A stretch of 62,719 nt of DNA from Clostridia bacterium (GCA_017937845.1 JAGBCV010000024.1:1-62719), one strand, 5' to 3'. Counted from the stretch's first letter, positions 8,497 to 18,234 are shown. Numbers and translations are program-made. The notes: generated from the sequence alone by a model not told the origin.

Positions 8497-9384
8497 TCAG
8501 GCGTTAAGACCTGCGGCTCTCAGCTCGCGGCGGAGATTTTCGCGCTTCGCGTCGTCCATGGGGAAGAGGGGCTCGCGCATATCGGCTGTGCAGTAGCCGA
8601 GCATCGCCATGGCTTCCTTGACGGGAATGGGGTTCACGTCGGAGAAAAGCGCGTTGATGAGGGGGAGATATTTGCATTGCATCGCGGCGCTCTCTTTGAT
8701 TTTGCCCTCAAAGAAAAGATGACACATCTTGGAGGTTTCCGCGGGGAGTACGTTCGAGAGAACGGAGATAACGCCCGAACCGCCGAGAGAGAGCATCGGC
8801 ACGATCTGGTCGTCGTTACCGCTGTAAAGCGCGAGCTTATCGCCGACGAGAGAAACGGTCTCCACGATCTTGGAGAAGTTGCCGCCCGCTTCCTTGATGG
8901 CATTGATATTGGGGTGGTCAGCGAGTGCCGCATAGGTCGAAGGCTCGATATTGACACCCGTTCTGGAGGGTACGTTGTAGAGAATGAGGGGCTTATCCAC
9001 GGAATCCGCGATCTTGGTATACATATGGATAAGACCGCGCTGGGACGTCTTATTATAATAAGGAGTGACGACGAGAAGTCCGTCTGCGCCGACACGGCAG
9101 GATTCCTGACAGAGAGAGATGGCGTGTTCGGTGTCGTTGCTTCCCGCGCCCGCGATGACGGGGACTCTGCCTGCGACACGTTTTGCGGCAAATTCGATGG
9201 TATCGATCTGTTCCTTATCGGTGAGGGTGGAGGCTTCGCCCGTGGTTCCGCAAACGACGAGCGCGTCAATGCCTGCGTCAAGCTGAGCATCGAGGATATT
9301 TGCGAACGCTTCGTAATCGACCGCGCGACCCTTCATAGGGGTGATGATGGCGGTAGCAGCGCCCTTGAAAAGCGGTGTTTTCAT
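8497..9384 (-). CDS. dapA: 4-hydroxy-tetrahydrodipicolinate synthase
   Basis: Condenses pyruvate with aspartate-semialdehyde at the entry to the lysine branch. A 295-residue TIM-barrel of the DapA family: GTTGE at residues 46-50, Tyr136 in YNVPSRTG, and the Schiff-base Lys164 in NAIKEAGG. The ATG at 9384, preceded by AAGGAATCT, is chosen; the frame stays open upstream through the riboswitch terminator but that part is not protein-like. It is the first gene of the operon, directly downstream of the lysine riboswitch, so lysine should repress it. Confidence 0.95.
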   Translation of the reverse strand: MKTPLFKGAATAIITPMKGRAVDYEAFANILDAQLDAGIDALVVCGTTGEASTLTDKEQIDTIEFAAKRVAGRVPVIAGAGSNDTEHAISLCQESCRVGADGLLVVTPYYNKTSQRGLIHMYTKIADSVDKPLILYNVPSRTGVNIEPSTYAALADHPNINAIKEAGGNFSKIVETVSLVGDKLALYSGNDDQIVPMLSLGGSGVISVLSNVLPAETSKMCHLFFEGKIKESAAMQCKYLPLINALFSDVNPIPVKEAMAMLGYCTADMREPLFPMDDAKRENLRRELRAAGLNA

Positions 9385-9480
9385 AGTAGATTCCTTTCTT
9401 GTGCGTGATAGGCACGAACGTGATTTTGTGTATTTCAATCTTATTATATGCCAAAGAATGAGCATATGATAGAGGAAAAA

Positions 9481-9518
9481 GCAAAAAACAAAGAGCCGAT
9501 AAACGAAGTTATCGGCTC
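9481..9518 (-). terminator. Expression-platform terminator of the lysine riboswitch
   Basis: Read leftwards, GAGCCGATAA-CTTC-TTATCGGCTC (an approximately 9-10 bp stem) is followed by TTTGTTTTTT. It lies between the aptamer and dapA, where premature termination on lysine binding is expected. Confidence 0.85.
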
Positions 9519-9552
9519 GAAAAATGCAAAAAAGAAAACCGAAATTTTCCCT

Positions 9553-9735
9553 GACACTGTAAGACCCGATAGCACTCCGCAAAAAACGACAGTCGGACAA
9601 ATCTTATTTGCCAAACCAAGCGGCACATTTCGTCGGATGTGCGCTTTCGGCAACGCTCCCTTTCACAGCCCGATGACCGACGACGGTCTTAGCCGAAACC
9701 TGCTACTGATGATGCGATGCACCTCTATCATGGTA
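9553..9735 (-). ncRNA. Lysine riboswitch (L box)
   Basis: The leftward transcript carries the conserved aptamer blocks in order: GATAGAGGTGC (9729 down to 9719), AGTAGCAGG, GTGAAAGGGAGCGTTGCCGA, and a closing GGAGTGCTATC that pairs with the first block to make P1. A terminator follows at 9481-9518, then dapA. Known behaviour of the family: lysine binding favours the terminator. The whole five-gene operon should therefore be lysine-repressed. Confidence 0.93.
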
Positions 9736-9757
9736 TATATATTTGCTTCATTTACAT

Positions 9758-9786
9758 ATCATATCATAACGAAATCCGTCTGTCAA
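9758..9786 (-). promoter_or_regulatory. Promoter of the lysine operon
   Basis: Leftward TTGACA (9781-9786), a 17-bp spacer ending in TGA, and TATGAT (9758-9763), about 25 bp before the riboswitch P1 stem. The interval 9787-9910, between this and the arg promoter, is very AT-rich and shows nothing else recognisable. Confidence 0.8.
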
Positions 9787-9917
9787 TATTTTTGAAAAAA
9801 ATGATGAGGAAAAATGAAAAAAATTGCGATTCATGTGAAGAAGGTCTTTTGAAAGTTGTTTTATGGAACGAAAAATGTGCAGAATAACAAAAAAATGATT
9901 ATATTGGAAACAAAAAG

Positions 9918-9974
9918 TGAATAAATGCAAAAAGTTGAATAAATTCCAAAAAACCCATTGCATTTTTATTCACA
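9918..9974 (+). promoter_or_regulatory. ARG boxes (ArgR/AhrC operator) upstream of argG
   Basis: On the minus strand 9957-9974 reads TGTGAATAAAAATGCAAT, 16 of 18 positions of the B. subtilis AhrC box as I recall it (CATGAATAAAAATKCAAK). It overlaps the -35 hexamer. Two shorter relatives, TGAATAAATGCAAA (9918-9931) and TGAATAAATTCCAA (9936-9949), lie just upstream. An arginine repressor gene is present at 58775-59227. Confidence 0.8.
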
Positions 9975-9986
9975 CTGTTGTATAAT
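9958..9986 (+). promoter_or_regulatory. Promoter of the arginine operon
   Basis: TTGCAT (9958-9963), a 17-bp spacer and TATAAT (9981-9986), 44 bp before argG. The -35 overlaps the best ARG box, so repressor binding should block RNA polymerase. Confidence 0.8.
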
Positions 9987-10029
9987 TATTCAAAATTCAA
10001 AAAAACATACCCCAAAGGAGATTTTAGAT

Positions 10030-11268
10030 ATGAATAAAACCGAAATCAAAAAAGTAGTTCTCGCCTATTCCGGCGGTCTTGATACATCCATCATCATTCC
10101 GTGGCTCAAAGAAAACTACAACAACTGCGAAGTCATCGCCGTTTCCGGCAACGTAGGTCAGGCAGACGAGCTTGAAGGTCTTGAAGAAAAAGCCATCAAG
10201 ACAGGCGCTTCCAAATGCTATATAGAAGACCTCACCGATGAATTTGTAGACGATTACGTCATTCCCACCGTAAAAGCAGGCGCTCTTTACGAGGAATATA
10301 TGCTCGGCACCTCCTTCGCACGTCCCGTTATCGCAAAGAGAATCGCGGAGATCGCGATCGCAGAGGGTGCTGACGCCATCTGCCACGGTTGCACAGGTAA
10401 GGGCAACGACCAGGTTCGTTTCGAGCTCACCTTGAAGCACTTCGTTCCCGATATGAAGATCATCGCTCCTTGGCGCGAATGGACCATCAAGTCCCGTGAA
10501 GAAGAGATCGAATACGCAGAAGCGCACAACGTTCCGTTGAAGATCAACCGCGAGACCAACTATTCCAAGGATAAGAACCTCTGGCACCTTTCTCACGAGG
10601 GTCTTGACCTCGAAGACACAGGCAACGAGCCTCTTTACGAAAAGAAGGGCTTCCTTGAAATGGGCGTTTCCCCCATCGATGCTCCCGACGTTCCCACTTA
10701 TATTGAACTCGACTTTGAACAGGGTACACCCGTTGCTTACAACGGCGTGAAGATGAGCGCAAAGGATATCATTCTTGAGCTCAACAAGGTCGGCGGCGCA
10801 AACGGCATCGGCCTTCTCGATATCGTAGAAAACCGTCTTGTCGGCATGAAGTGTCGCGGCGTTTATGAAACTCCCGGCGGTGCAATCCTTTACTTTGCAC
10901 ACAACTACCTCGAAACCCTCTGCCTTGATAAGATGACCATGCACAAAAAGCAGGAACTCGGTATCACATTCGCAGACCTCGTATATAATGGTCAGTGGTT
11001 CACACCTCTCCGTGAAGCGCTCTCCGCTTTCGTCGATAAGACACAGGAAAACGTGACAGGTAAGGTAAGAATCAAGCTTTACAAGGGCAACATGATCAAA
11101 GCTGGCGCATGGAGCGATTACTCTCTCTACTCTGAAGAGATCGCAACCTTCGGCGAAGACCACGTTTACGATCAGACAGATGCAACGGGCTTCATCAACC
11201 TCTTCGGTCTTCCGATCAAGGTTCAGGCTCAGGTAAGAGAAGCTCTCAAAAAGAAAAACAACCAGTAA
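10030..11268 (+). CDS. argG: Argininosuccinate synthase
   Basis: ATP-dependent joining of citrulline and aspartate to argininosuccinate. The 412 residues are typical for the family, with the ATP pyrophosphatase P-loop AYSGGLDTS at the N-terminus. The frame stays open upstream to 9958, but the ATG at 10030 follows AAAGGAG (10014-10020) and gives a family-like N-terminus. It is the first gene of the seven-gene rightward arginine operon. Unusually, argG heads the operon and the ornithine-forming genes follow. Confidence 0.96.
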   Translation: MNKTEIKKVVLAYSGGLDTSIIIPWLKENYNNCEVIAVSGNVGQADELEGLEEKAIKTGASKCYIEDLTDEFVDDYVIPTVKAGALYEEYMLGTSFARPVIAKRIAEIAIAEGADAICHGCTGKGNDQVRFELTLKHFVPDMKIIAPWREWTIKSREEEIEYAEAHNVPLKINRETNYSKDKNLWHLSHEGLDLEDTGNEPLYEKKGFLEMGVSPIDAPDVPTYIELDFEQGTPVAYNGVKMSAKDIILELNKVGGANGIGLLDIVENRLVGMKCRGVYETPGGAILYFAHNYLETLCLDKMTMHKKQELGITFADLVYNGQWFTPLREALSAFVDKTQENVTGKVRIKLYKGNMIKAGAWSDYSLYSEEIATFGEDHVYDQTDATGFINLFGLPIKVQAQVREALKKKNNQ

Positions 11269-11304
11269 TTCAAAAATTTTAGCAGTATAAAGGAAAGATC
11301 CGGT

Positions 11305-12687
11305 ATGGAAAAAATGTGGGCGGGAAGATTTTTGAGCGCGCTCGACCGTCAGGCGGACGACTTCAATTCTTCCATTCATTTCGATTCAAAAATGGTAAAA
11401 GAGGACATCGAGGGCTCGCTGGCGCACGCGGCGATGCTCGCAAAGCAGGGCATCATCACGTATGACGATTGCGCCTCGATCACAGACGGTCTGAAAGGTA
11501 TCCTTTCCGATGTTCTGGAGGGTACGCTTCCCATCGATATGGAGGCGGAGGATATTCATATGTTCGTGGAAGCGGAGCTGACGCGCCGTATCGGCGACGT
11601 GGGCAAAAGACTCCACACCGCGCGTTCCCGTAACGATCAAGTCGCGCTTGACCTTCGTATGTATCTCCGCAACGAGGCAAAGACCATTCGTTCCTCGCTT
11701 CTGACTCTCATTGAAGCGATTCATGAGCAGGCGGCGGCAAATACCGATGCCATCATGCCGGGTTATACCCATCTCCAACGCGCACAGCCCGTGGTGTTCG
11801 CGCATCACCTGCTTGCGTATGCGATGATGTTTATCCGTGACGTGGGCAGACTTGACGATTGCGTGAAACGTATGAACGTTTCTCCTCTCGGCTCCTGCGC
11901 CCTTGCGGGCACGACCTACCCCACCGACCGCATGGCGGTGGCGGAGGCGCTCCACTTCGACGGTATCACGATGAACAGTATGGACGGCGTTTCCGACCGC
12001 GACTTCTGCGTGGAAATGCTCTCCGTTTGTTCGCTCATCATGATGCACCTTTCCCGTTTCTCGGAGGAAGTGATCCTCTGGTCGAGCTGGGAGTTCAGCT
12101 TCGTTGAGCTTTCCGATGCGTATACCACGGGTTCAAGCATCATGCCCCAAAAGAAAAATTCCGATATGGCAGAGCTTGTCCGCGGCAAAACGGGCAGAGT
12201 ATACGGCGACCTTATCGGTACGCTGACCATGCTCAAGGGTCTGCCCCTTGCATACAACAAAGATATGCAGGAGGATAAGGAATCCGTTTTTGACGGCATT
12301 GAGACCGTTCAGAAATGCCTTTCCATCTTCGCCCCCATGCTTTCCACGATGAAAGTAAAAAAAGATAAGATGAGAGAAGCGGCAAGCCGTGGCTTCATCA
12401 ACGCCACCGACCTTGCGGACTATCTCACAAAGAAGGGTATGCCTTTCCGCAGCGCATATAAAATCGTCGGCAACATCGTTGCGGCGTGCATCGCGGGTGG
12501 AAACACCTTGGAGACCCTTCCGATGGAAACCTACAAATCGTTCAGCGATTTGTTTGAGGAGGACCTTTTCGAGGAAATTTCTCTCGATACCTGCGTGAAA
12601 AAGCGTATTTCCGCGGGCAGTACGGGTCCCGATTCCGTCATGGCACAGCTTGATTACGTCAAAGCGTTTCTTGCGGATGCCGAATAA
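11305..12687 (+). CDS. argH: Argininosuccinate lyase
   Basis: Splits argininosuccinate into arginine and fumarate. The 460-residue protein carries the fumarase/aspartase superfamily signature GSSIMPQKKN, whose serine is the catalytic acid/base. The start at 11305 follows AAAGGAAAG. It lies 36 bp after argG. Confidence 0.96.
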   Translation: MEKMWAGRFLSALDRQADDFNSSIHFDSKMVKEDIEGSLAHAAMLAKQGIITYDDCASITDGLKGILSDVLEGTLPIDMEAEDIHMFVEAELTRRIGDVGKRLHTARSRNDQVALDLRMYLRNEAKTIRSSLLTLIEAIHEQAAANTDAIMPGYTHLQRAQPVVFAHHLLAYAMMFIRDVGRLDDCVKRMNVSPLGSCALAGTTYPTDRMAVAEALHFDGITMNSMDGVSDRDFCVEMLSVCSLIMMHLSRFSEEVILWSSWEFSFVELSDAYTTGSSIMPQKKNSDMAELVRGKTGRVYGDLIGTLTMLKGLPLAYNKDMQEDKESVFDGIETVQKCLSIFAPMLSTMKVKKDKMREAASRGFINATDLADYLTKKGMPFRSAYKIVGNIVAACIAGGNTLETLPMETYKSFSDLFEEDLFEEISLDTCVKKRISAGSTGPDSVMAQLDYVKAFLADAE

Positions 12688-12742
12688 CGTAGTGATATTT
12701 TGGTATATATTTTTTGAAAAAAGAGAAGAGTAGAAGAGTTAT

Positions 12743-13672
12743 ATGAAAAAAATTTTTATTGACGGCAAAGCCGGCACAACAGGGCTTCGCATATACGAAA
12801 GACTTGGCGGCAGAGATGATATCGAAATGATAACCCTCTCCGATGAATTGCGTAAGGACAAAAACGCAAGACGCGAAGCCATCAATTCTGCGGACATTGC
12901 ATTTCTTTGTTTGCCCGATGCGGCGGCAATGGAAGCGGTCGCGATGGTGGAAAATCCGAATACGGTCATCATCGATACCTCGACCGCGCACAGAACGAAC
13001 CCCGAATTTGCATACGGTTTCCCGGAGCTTTCCCCCGCATTTGAGGAGAAGATACGCAATTCCAAGCGCATCGCCGTTCCGGGATGTCACGCGAGCGGCT
13101 TTATCGCGCTCGTGTATCCGCTCGTGCAGAACGGTATGCTCAAAAAGAGCGTCCGCCTCACCTGCCATTCCGTAACGGGATACAGCGGCGGCGGTAAAAA
13201 AATGATTGAAGAATATGAAGCAGAGGGAAGAAGCGAGCTTTTGTCCGCGCCCCGCCAGTACGCGCTTTCGCAGGAGCATAAGCATCTCAAGGAAATGCGC
13301 GCCATCACGGGCATCGACCATCTCCCGATCTTCTGCCCCATCGTTTCCAATTTTTACAGCGGTATGGTCGTAACCGTTCCGCTGATCGGCGAGGACCTTT
13401 GCGGTGCAACGCCGGACGATGTCAAAAAGCTCTATAAGGAGATCTATCAAGGTCCCATCGTCCATTATCAGGAGGACGCATCTGAAAACGGATTCATTTC
13501 GGGTGCAGGTCTTTCCGGCAAGGATAGCATGGAGGTATTCGTTTTCGGAAACGATGACCGTGCGATTCTCGTTGCCAGATATGATAATCTCGGTAAGGGT
13601 GCTTCGGGCGCCGCCGTGGAAAACCTCAATATCGTACTTGGATGCGATAAAACACGCGGCTTGGAGCTTTAA
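12743..13672 (+). CDS. argC: N-acetyl-gamma-glutamyl-phosphate reductase (short, type 2)
   Basis: NADPH-dependent reduction of N-acetylglutamyl phosphate to the semialdehyde. At 309 residues it belongs to the shorter type 2 ArgC group. GKAGTTGL (residues 8-15) is the nucleotide-binding loop, and PGCHASGF carries the catalytic cysteine. It follows argH by 55 bp. A hairpin (TTTGCCGG / CCGGCAAA) sits in the 123-bp gap to argJ, with no T-run on the coding strand. Confidence 0.93.
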   Translation: MKKIFIDGKAGTTGLRIYERLGGRDDIEMITLSDELRKDKNARREAINSADIAFLCLPDAAAMEAVAMVENPNTVIIDTSTAHRTNPEFAYGFPELSPAFEEKIRNSKRIAVPGCHASGFIALVYPLVQNGMLKKSVRLTCHSVTGYSGGGKKMIEEYEAEGRSELLSAPRQYALSQEHKHLKEMRAITGIDHLPIFCPIVSNFYSGMVVTVPLIGEDLCGATPDDVKKLYKEIYQGPIVHYQEDASENGFISGAGLSGKDSMEVFVFGNDDRAILVARYDNLGKGASGAAVENLNIVLGCDKTRGLEL

Positions 13673-13795
13673 TGCCCGCTGAAATTGTATATTCTTTTTT
13701 GCCGGCTTACCCCCGGCAAAAGTGTTTATATGGCATATTGAATTACAATGCTATATTTTTCCATATATTGTATTTGAAAGGTTCAAAACAGAGTT

Positions 13796-15007
13796 ATGAA
13801 AACAGTATCGGGCGGCGTTTGCGCCGCAAAAGGATTCAAGGCAAACGGTATTCATTGCGGAATCCGTAAAAATAAAACCAAAAAAGACGTTGCGCTGATT
13901 TACAGCGAAACGATGGCAAATGCGGCAGCGGTCTATACCAAAAACCTCGTCAAAGCCGCTCCTCTCACCGTAACCAAGGCGCATCTTGCAAACGGCAAGG
14001 CGCAGGCAGTCATCTGCAATAGCGGCAACGCCAACGCCTGCAACGCAAACGGCATCGAGGTTGCGGAAAAAACGAGCGCACTCGTTGCCGAAAAGCTCGG
14101 TATCAACGCTTCCGACGTCGTTGTGGCTTCCACAGGCGTCATCGGACAACCTCTCGACGTCACCCCCATCGCAAACGGACTTGACGCGCTCATCGCAGGT
14201 CTTGGTGATCACAGCACCGACGCGGCAGAGGGCATCATGACCACGGACACCGTGAAAAAAGAGATCGCCGTTACTTTTGAGATTGGTGGTAAGACCTGTA
14301 CCATGGGCGGTATCGCAAAGGGTTCGGGTATGATCCACCCCAACCTTGCGACCATGCTCGTGTTCATCACGACCGACTGTGCGATCTCCTCCGAAATGCT
14401 CCAAAAGGCGCTTTCCGCAGACGTCAAGAATACCTTTAATATGGTAAGCGTAGACGGCGACACCTCCACGAACGATATGGTGACCGTCCTTGCAAACGGC
14501 ATGGCGGGCAACGCGGAAATTACCGCAGAGGGTGCAGATTTCGATACCTTTATGAAAGCGCTCAATTCCGTGACCGTATATCTCTGCCGTATGATCGCAG
14601 GCGACGGCGAAGGCGCGACAAAGCTCCTTGAATGTACCGTCAGCGGCGCGAAGGACGAGCAGACCGCAAAGACAGTTGCCAAGAGCGTCATCTGCTCTTC
14701 TCTTACAAAAGCGGCAATGTTCGGCGCGGACGCTAACTGGGGACGTATCCTCTGCGCGATCGGTTATAGCGGCGCAGATGTGGACGTGCATCGTGTCGGC
14801 GTAAAATTTGTTTCTGTTGCGGGAGAAATCCTTGTTTGTGAAAACGGCGCAGGCGTGGAATTTTCCGAAGAGCTTGCAAAGAAGATCCTTCTCGAAAAAG
14901 AGATCGGCATCGTCATCACCTTGGGCGACGGAAACGGTGCGGCTACCGCATGGGGCTGTGACCTCACCTACGATTACGTCAAGATCAACGGCGATTACAG
15001 AACGTAA
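13796..15007 (+). CDS. argJ: Bifunctional ornithine acetyltransferase / N-acetylglutamate synthase
   Basis: Transfers acetyl from N-acetylornithine to glutamate, allowing the cyclic arginine pathway; many members also use acetyl-CoA. The 403-residue precursor contains GSGMIHPNLATMLVF, where autocleavage before the threonine of ATML gives alpha and beta subunits. No separate argA or argE is seen nearby, in line with a recycling pathway. GAAAGG lies rather far (about 15 nt) from the ATG. Confidence 0.95.
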   Translation: MKTVSGGVCAAKGFKANGIHCGIRKNKTKKDVALIYSETMANAAAVYTKNLVKAAPLTVTKAHLANGKAQAVICNSGNANACNANGIEVAEKTSALVAEKLGINASDVVVASTGVIGQPLDVTPIANGLDALIAGLGDHSTDAAEGIMTTDTVKKEIAVTFEIGGKTCTMGGIAKGSGMIHPNLATMLVFITTDCAISSEMLQKALSADVKNTFNMVSVDGDTSTNDMVTVLANGMAGNAEITAEGADFDTFMKALNSVTVYLCRMIAGDGEGATKLLECTVSGAKDEQTAKTVAKSVICSSLTKAAMFGADANWGRILCAIGYSGADVDVHRVGVKFVSVAGEILVCENGAGVEFSEELAKKILLEKEIGIVITLGDGNGAATAWGCDLTYDYVKINGDYRT

Positions 15008-15046
15008 TCTTAAAAATCAAACATCACGGAGTATCCAAAAAAAGAT

Positions 15047-15940
15047 ATGGAAAACATCAAAATCACCAATGCACAGCGCGCTGAAATCCTTACACAGGCG
15101 TTGCCGTACATTCAGAGCTATTATAATAAGATCGTCGTCGTGAAATACGGCGGCAACGCTATGATCAACGATGACCTCAAGCAGCAGGTCATGGAAGACG
15201 TGGTGCTTCTGACCCTTATCGGCGCAAAGGTCGTTCTCGTTCACGGCGGCGGTCCCGAAATTACCGAAATGCTCGGTAAGATCGGCAAAAAATCCGTTTT
15301 CGTCGATGGACTTCGCGTAACGGACAAGGAAACCGTTGAGATCGCGCAGATGGTCCTCGCAGGTAAAGTCAATAAAAATCTTGTCAACCTTATCGAAATG
15401 AAAGGCGGCAAGGCGATGGGTATCTCGGGTATCGACGGTCATCTCATTGAAGCCGAAGTCAAGGACGAGCGCCTCGGTTACGTCGGCAGGATCACAAAGG
15501 TCAACATCGACCCCATCACCGACCTTCTTGAAAAGGGCTATATCCCCGTCGTTTCCACCGTCGGTTGCGACATGGAGGGCAACGTGTATAACGTCAACGC
15601 CGATACCGCGGCGGCGCAGATCGCAGGCGTTCTCGGCGCGGAATGTCTGCTCAGCATGACGGATATTTCGGGCATCATGCGCGATTGCAACGATCCGACC
15701 TCTCTCATTCCTCTGATCGATATCGCAGACGCACATAAGCTCATGGGCGAGGGCGTCATTTCGGGCGGTATGATCCCCAAGGTGCTTTGTTGCATCGATG
15801 CCATCGAGCAGGGCGTGAAGAAAGTCACCATCATGGACGGCAGAATCCCTCATGCGATCCTTCTTGAGACCCTCACCGACGAGGGCGCAGGTACGATGGT
15901 CGTTGCGAAAAAGAAAAAAAGCCGTCGTGAATTTCTTTGA
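15047..15940 (+). CDS. argB: Acetylglutamate kinase
   Basis: Phosphorylates N-acetylglutamate. The 297-residue protein has the amino-acid kinase fold: KYGGNAM and VHGGGPEI glycine motifs near the N-terminus and a GGMIPKV segment near the C-terminus. The N-terminal extension (about 25 residues) resembles the arginine-inhibited hexameric type, which is an inference. It lies 39 bp after argJ and 19 bp before argD. Confidence 0.95.
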   Translation: MENIKITNAQRAEILTQALPYIQSYYNKIVVVKYGGNAMINDDLKQQVMEDVVLLTLIGAKVVLVHGGGPEITEMLGKIGKKSVFVDGLRVTDKETVEIAQMVLAGKVNKNLVNLIEMKGGKAMGISGIDGHLIEAEVKDERLGYVGRITKVNIDPITDLLEKGYIPVVSTVGCDMEGNVYNVNADTAAAQIAGVLGAECLLSMTDISGIMRDCNDPTSLIPLIDIADAHKLMGEGVISGGMIPKVLCCIDAIEQGVKKVTIMDGRIPHAILLETLTDEGAGTMVVAKKKKSRREFL

Positions 15941-15959
15941 AAGGGAGCTTTCTTGAATT

Positions 15960-17123
15960 ATGGATATCAAAAAAATTGACGGGGAATACGTTGCGGGCAC
16001 TTATGCGCGTTTCCCCTTGGAGATCGTTTCGGGCAAGGGCTCTCTCGTGTACGATGAAAACGGCAAGGAATATATCGACCTCGGTACGGGTATCGCGGTC
16101 AACACCTTTGGCGTTTCGGATGACGAGTGGGTAGCCGCTGTTACCGAACAGCTTGCAAAATGTCAGCATACATCGAATCTTTTCTATTCCGCACCTTGTG
16201 CGCTTCTTGCAAAGACCCTTTGCGAGCGCACAGGCATGAAGCGCGTGTTCTTCTCGAACTCGGGCGCGGAAGCAAACGAAACTGCCATCAAGGTCGCGCG
16301 CAAATACGCGGCGGAGAAAAAGGGCAGTGAATACAGTACCATCATCACGCTGAAAAACAGCTTCCACGGCAGAACCATCACAACCCTTGCCGCAACGGGA
16401 CAGGATATCTTCCATAAGGATTTTCTCCCCCTCACGGCAGGCTTCGTCCATGCCGAGCCCGATGATATCGCATCGGTGGAAGCGCTTGTAAAAGAATATA
16501 AGGTCGCGGCGATCATGTTTGAGCTCGTGCAGGGTGAGGGCGGTGTTCATGCGCTTTCTCCCGAATTTGTAAAAGGACTTGTAAAAATTGCCGAAGAAAA
16601 CGACATTTTGCTCGTTTGCGACGAGGTACAGACGGGCAACGGACGCACAGGCGAGCTGTATGCGTTTATGAATTACGGCTTTACGCCCGATATCGCATCC
16701 ACCGCAAAGGGACTTGGTGGCGGACTTCCCATCGGCGCTTGTATGCTTGGCGAAAAGGTCAAGGATACGCTGACGCCCGGTTCTCACGGCTCTACGTTCG
16801 GTGGTAATCCCATCGCCGCGGCAGGGGCAAACAATATCCTTTCCCGTATCGACGAGAAGCTTCTTGCGGAGGTACGAGAAAAATCGAATTATATCTTTAC
16901 GGAGCTTTCGGGTGCTGTGGGTGTCAAGAGCGTTTCGGGTCTTGGTCTTATGATCGGCATCGAAACCGAAAAGGACGCTTCCGAGGTGATTGCGAAATGC
17001 CGTGAAAACGGTGTTCTCGTCATCAAAGCGAAGCATAAGGTCAGACTTTTGCCTGCCTTGAATATCCCGATGCAAGAACTCCAAAAAGCGGTCGCGGTCA
17101 TCAAAGCCGCTTGTGCAGAATAA
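15960..17123 (+). CDS. argD: Acetylornithine aminotransferase
   Basis: PLP-dependent transamination of N-acetylglutamate semialdehyde to N-acetylornithine. A 387-residue class III aminotransferase: SNSGAEANE (cofactor phosphate site), [12 protein letters not shown], and [14 protein letters not shown] with the PLP lysine. The ATG at 15960 follows AAAGGGAG. A palindromic repeat lies between its stop and argF. Confidence 0.95.
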   Translation: MDIKKIDGEYVAGTYARFPLEIVSGKGSLVYDENGKEYIDLGTGIAVNTFGVSDDEWVAAVTEQLAKCQHTSNLFYSAPCALLAKTLCERTGMKRVFFSNSGAEANETAIKVARKYAAEKKGSEYSTIITLKNSFHGRTITTLAATGQDIFHKDFLPLTAGFVHAEPDDIASVEALVKEYKVAAIMFELVQGEGGVHALSPEFVKGLVKIAEENDILLVCDEVQTGNGRTGELYAFMNYGFTPDIASTAKGLGGGLPIGACMLGEKVKDTLTPGSHGSTFGGNPIAAAGANNILSRIDEKLLAEVREKSNYIFTELSGAVGVKSVSGLGLMIGIETEKDASEVIAKCRENGVLVIKAKHKVRLLPALNIPMQELQKAVAVIKAACAE

Positions 17124-17128
17124 TTGTA

Positions 17129-17177
17129 GCCTTCCCCTCGAGGGGAAGGTGTCTCGCTTTACGAGACGGATGAGGTG
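17129..17177 (+). repeat. GCCTTCCCC-family palindromic repeat, copy A (argD-argF)
   Basis: Two adjacent hairpins, GCCTTCCCC-TCGA-GGGGAAGG and GTCTCG-CTTTA-CGAGAC, followed by GGATGAGGTG. The same layout occurs at 37900-37952, 62080-62127 and (inverted) 62528-62575. The terminal GAGGTG (17172-17177) lies exactly 7 nt before the argF ATG and appears to act as its Shine-Dalgarno. Confidence 0.8.
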
Positions 17178-17184
17178 TTATGTT

Positions 17185-18171
17185 ATGAATTTGAAAAATC
17201 AATCCTTTTTGAAGCTTCTTGATTTCACGTCTGCGGAGATCGAAGAACTGATCGACCTTGCGGCAGACCTCAAAGCGAAGAAAAAAGCAGGTATCCCGCA
17301 TGAATATTGCCGCGGTAAAAATATCGCGCTCATTTTTGAAAAGACCAGCACCAGAACCCGTTGCGCGTTCGAGGTAGCGGCGCATGACCTTGGTATGCAC
17401 GTGACCTATCTCGACCCCACAGGCTCGCAGATCGGCAAGAAAGAAAGCATTGCCGATACTGCCCGCGTGCTCGGACGTATGTTTGACGGCATCGAATACC
17501 GCGGATTTGCACAGACCATCGTGGAAGAGCTTGCAAAATACGCAGGCGTTCCCGTTTGGAATGGGCTTACCAATGAATTTCATCCCACGCAGATCCTTGC
17601 CGATTTTCTCACCATTCGTGAGCATTTCGGAAAACTCCGCGGCATCAAGCTCGTGTATATGGGCGATGCTCGTTACAATATGGGAAATTCTCTTATGGTC
17701 GGCGCGGCGAAGATGGGTATGCACTTTGTCGCTTGCGCGCCCGAAAAATATTTCCCCGATGCAGAGCTTGTCGCAACCTGTAAGGCGATTGGGAAAGAAA
17801 CAGGCGCGGTCATCGAATTTTCCGAAAATGTAGAGGAAGCGACCAAAAATGCAGATGTTATCTATACCGACGTTTGGGTCTCCATGGGCGAACCGATGGA
17901 AATTTGGGAAGAACGCATCCGCGAGCTTTCTCCGTATCAGGTGAACGCGGCTGTCATGAAAAACGCAGGCGAAAAGGCGGTCTTCATGCACTGCTTGCCC
18001 GCATTCCACGACCTCAAGACCACCGTTGGCAAGGAAATGGGCGAAAAATTCGGCAGAGATAGCATGGAAGTGACCGATGAAGTCTTTGAAAGCGCACAGT
18101 CCATCGTTTTTGACGAAGCGGAAAACAGAATGCACACCATCAAAGCCGTTATGGCGGCGACCTTGATGTAA
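17185..18171 (+). CDS. argF: Ornithine carbamoyltransferase
   Basis: Makes citrulline from ornithine and carbamoyl phosphate. The 328-residue protein has the carbamoyl-phosphate loop KTSTRTRC and the ornithine-side HCLPAF motif. The frame extends upstream to 17113 through the repeat element, but MNLKNQ at 17185 is the family-like start and sits 7 nt after GAGGTG. It is the last gene of the arginine operon; no clear terminator follows before the promoter at 18196. Confidence 0.95.
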   Translation: MNLKNQSFLKLLDFTSAEIEELIDLAADLKAKKKAGIPHEYCRGKNIALIFEKTSTRTRCAFEVAAHDLGMHVTYLDPTGSQIGKKESIADTARVLGRMFDGIEYRGFAQTIVEELAKYAGVPVWNGLTNEFHPTQILADFLTIREHFGKLRGIKLVYMGDARYNMGNSLMVGAAKMGMHFVACAPEKYFPDAELVATCKAIGKETGAVIEFSENVEEATKNADVIYTDVWVSMGEPMEIWEERIRELSPYQVNAAVMKNAGEKAVFMHCLPAFHDLKTTVGKEMGEKFGRDSMEVTDEVFESAQSIVFDEAENRMHTIKAVMAATLM

Positions 18172-18195
18172 ATTTTCGTCTTTTTCATAAAATCA

Positions 18196-18224
18196 TTGAC
18201 AACCATTTGGTTGTGTGATATAAT
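18196..18224 (+). promoter_or_regulatory. Promoter of the putative antitoxin RNA
   Basis: A consensus promoter: TTGACA (18196-18201), a 17-bp spacer and TATAAT (18219-18224) with TGA directly before the -10. Predicted transcript start is near 18231. It points into a region with no rightward gene, which argues for an untranslated RNA. Confidence 0.85.
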
Positions 18225-18234
18225 AGACAAAGAA

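Noticed and set aside
9385..9600. N-terminal extension of dapA through the upstream open frame
   Set aside because: The extension would be translated from the riboswitch terminator, and the ATG at 9384 has a good ribosome site and a family-like N-terminus.
13690..13725. Terminator between argC and argJ
   Set aside because: The TTTGCCGG/CCGGCAAA hairpin has no T-run downstream on the coding strand and the genes are functionally one operon.
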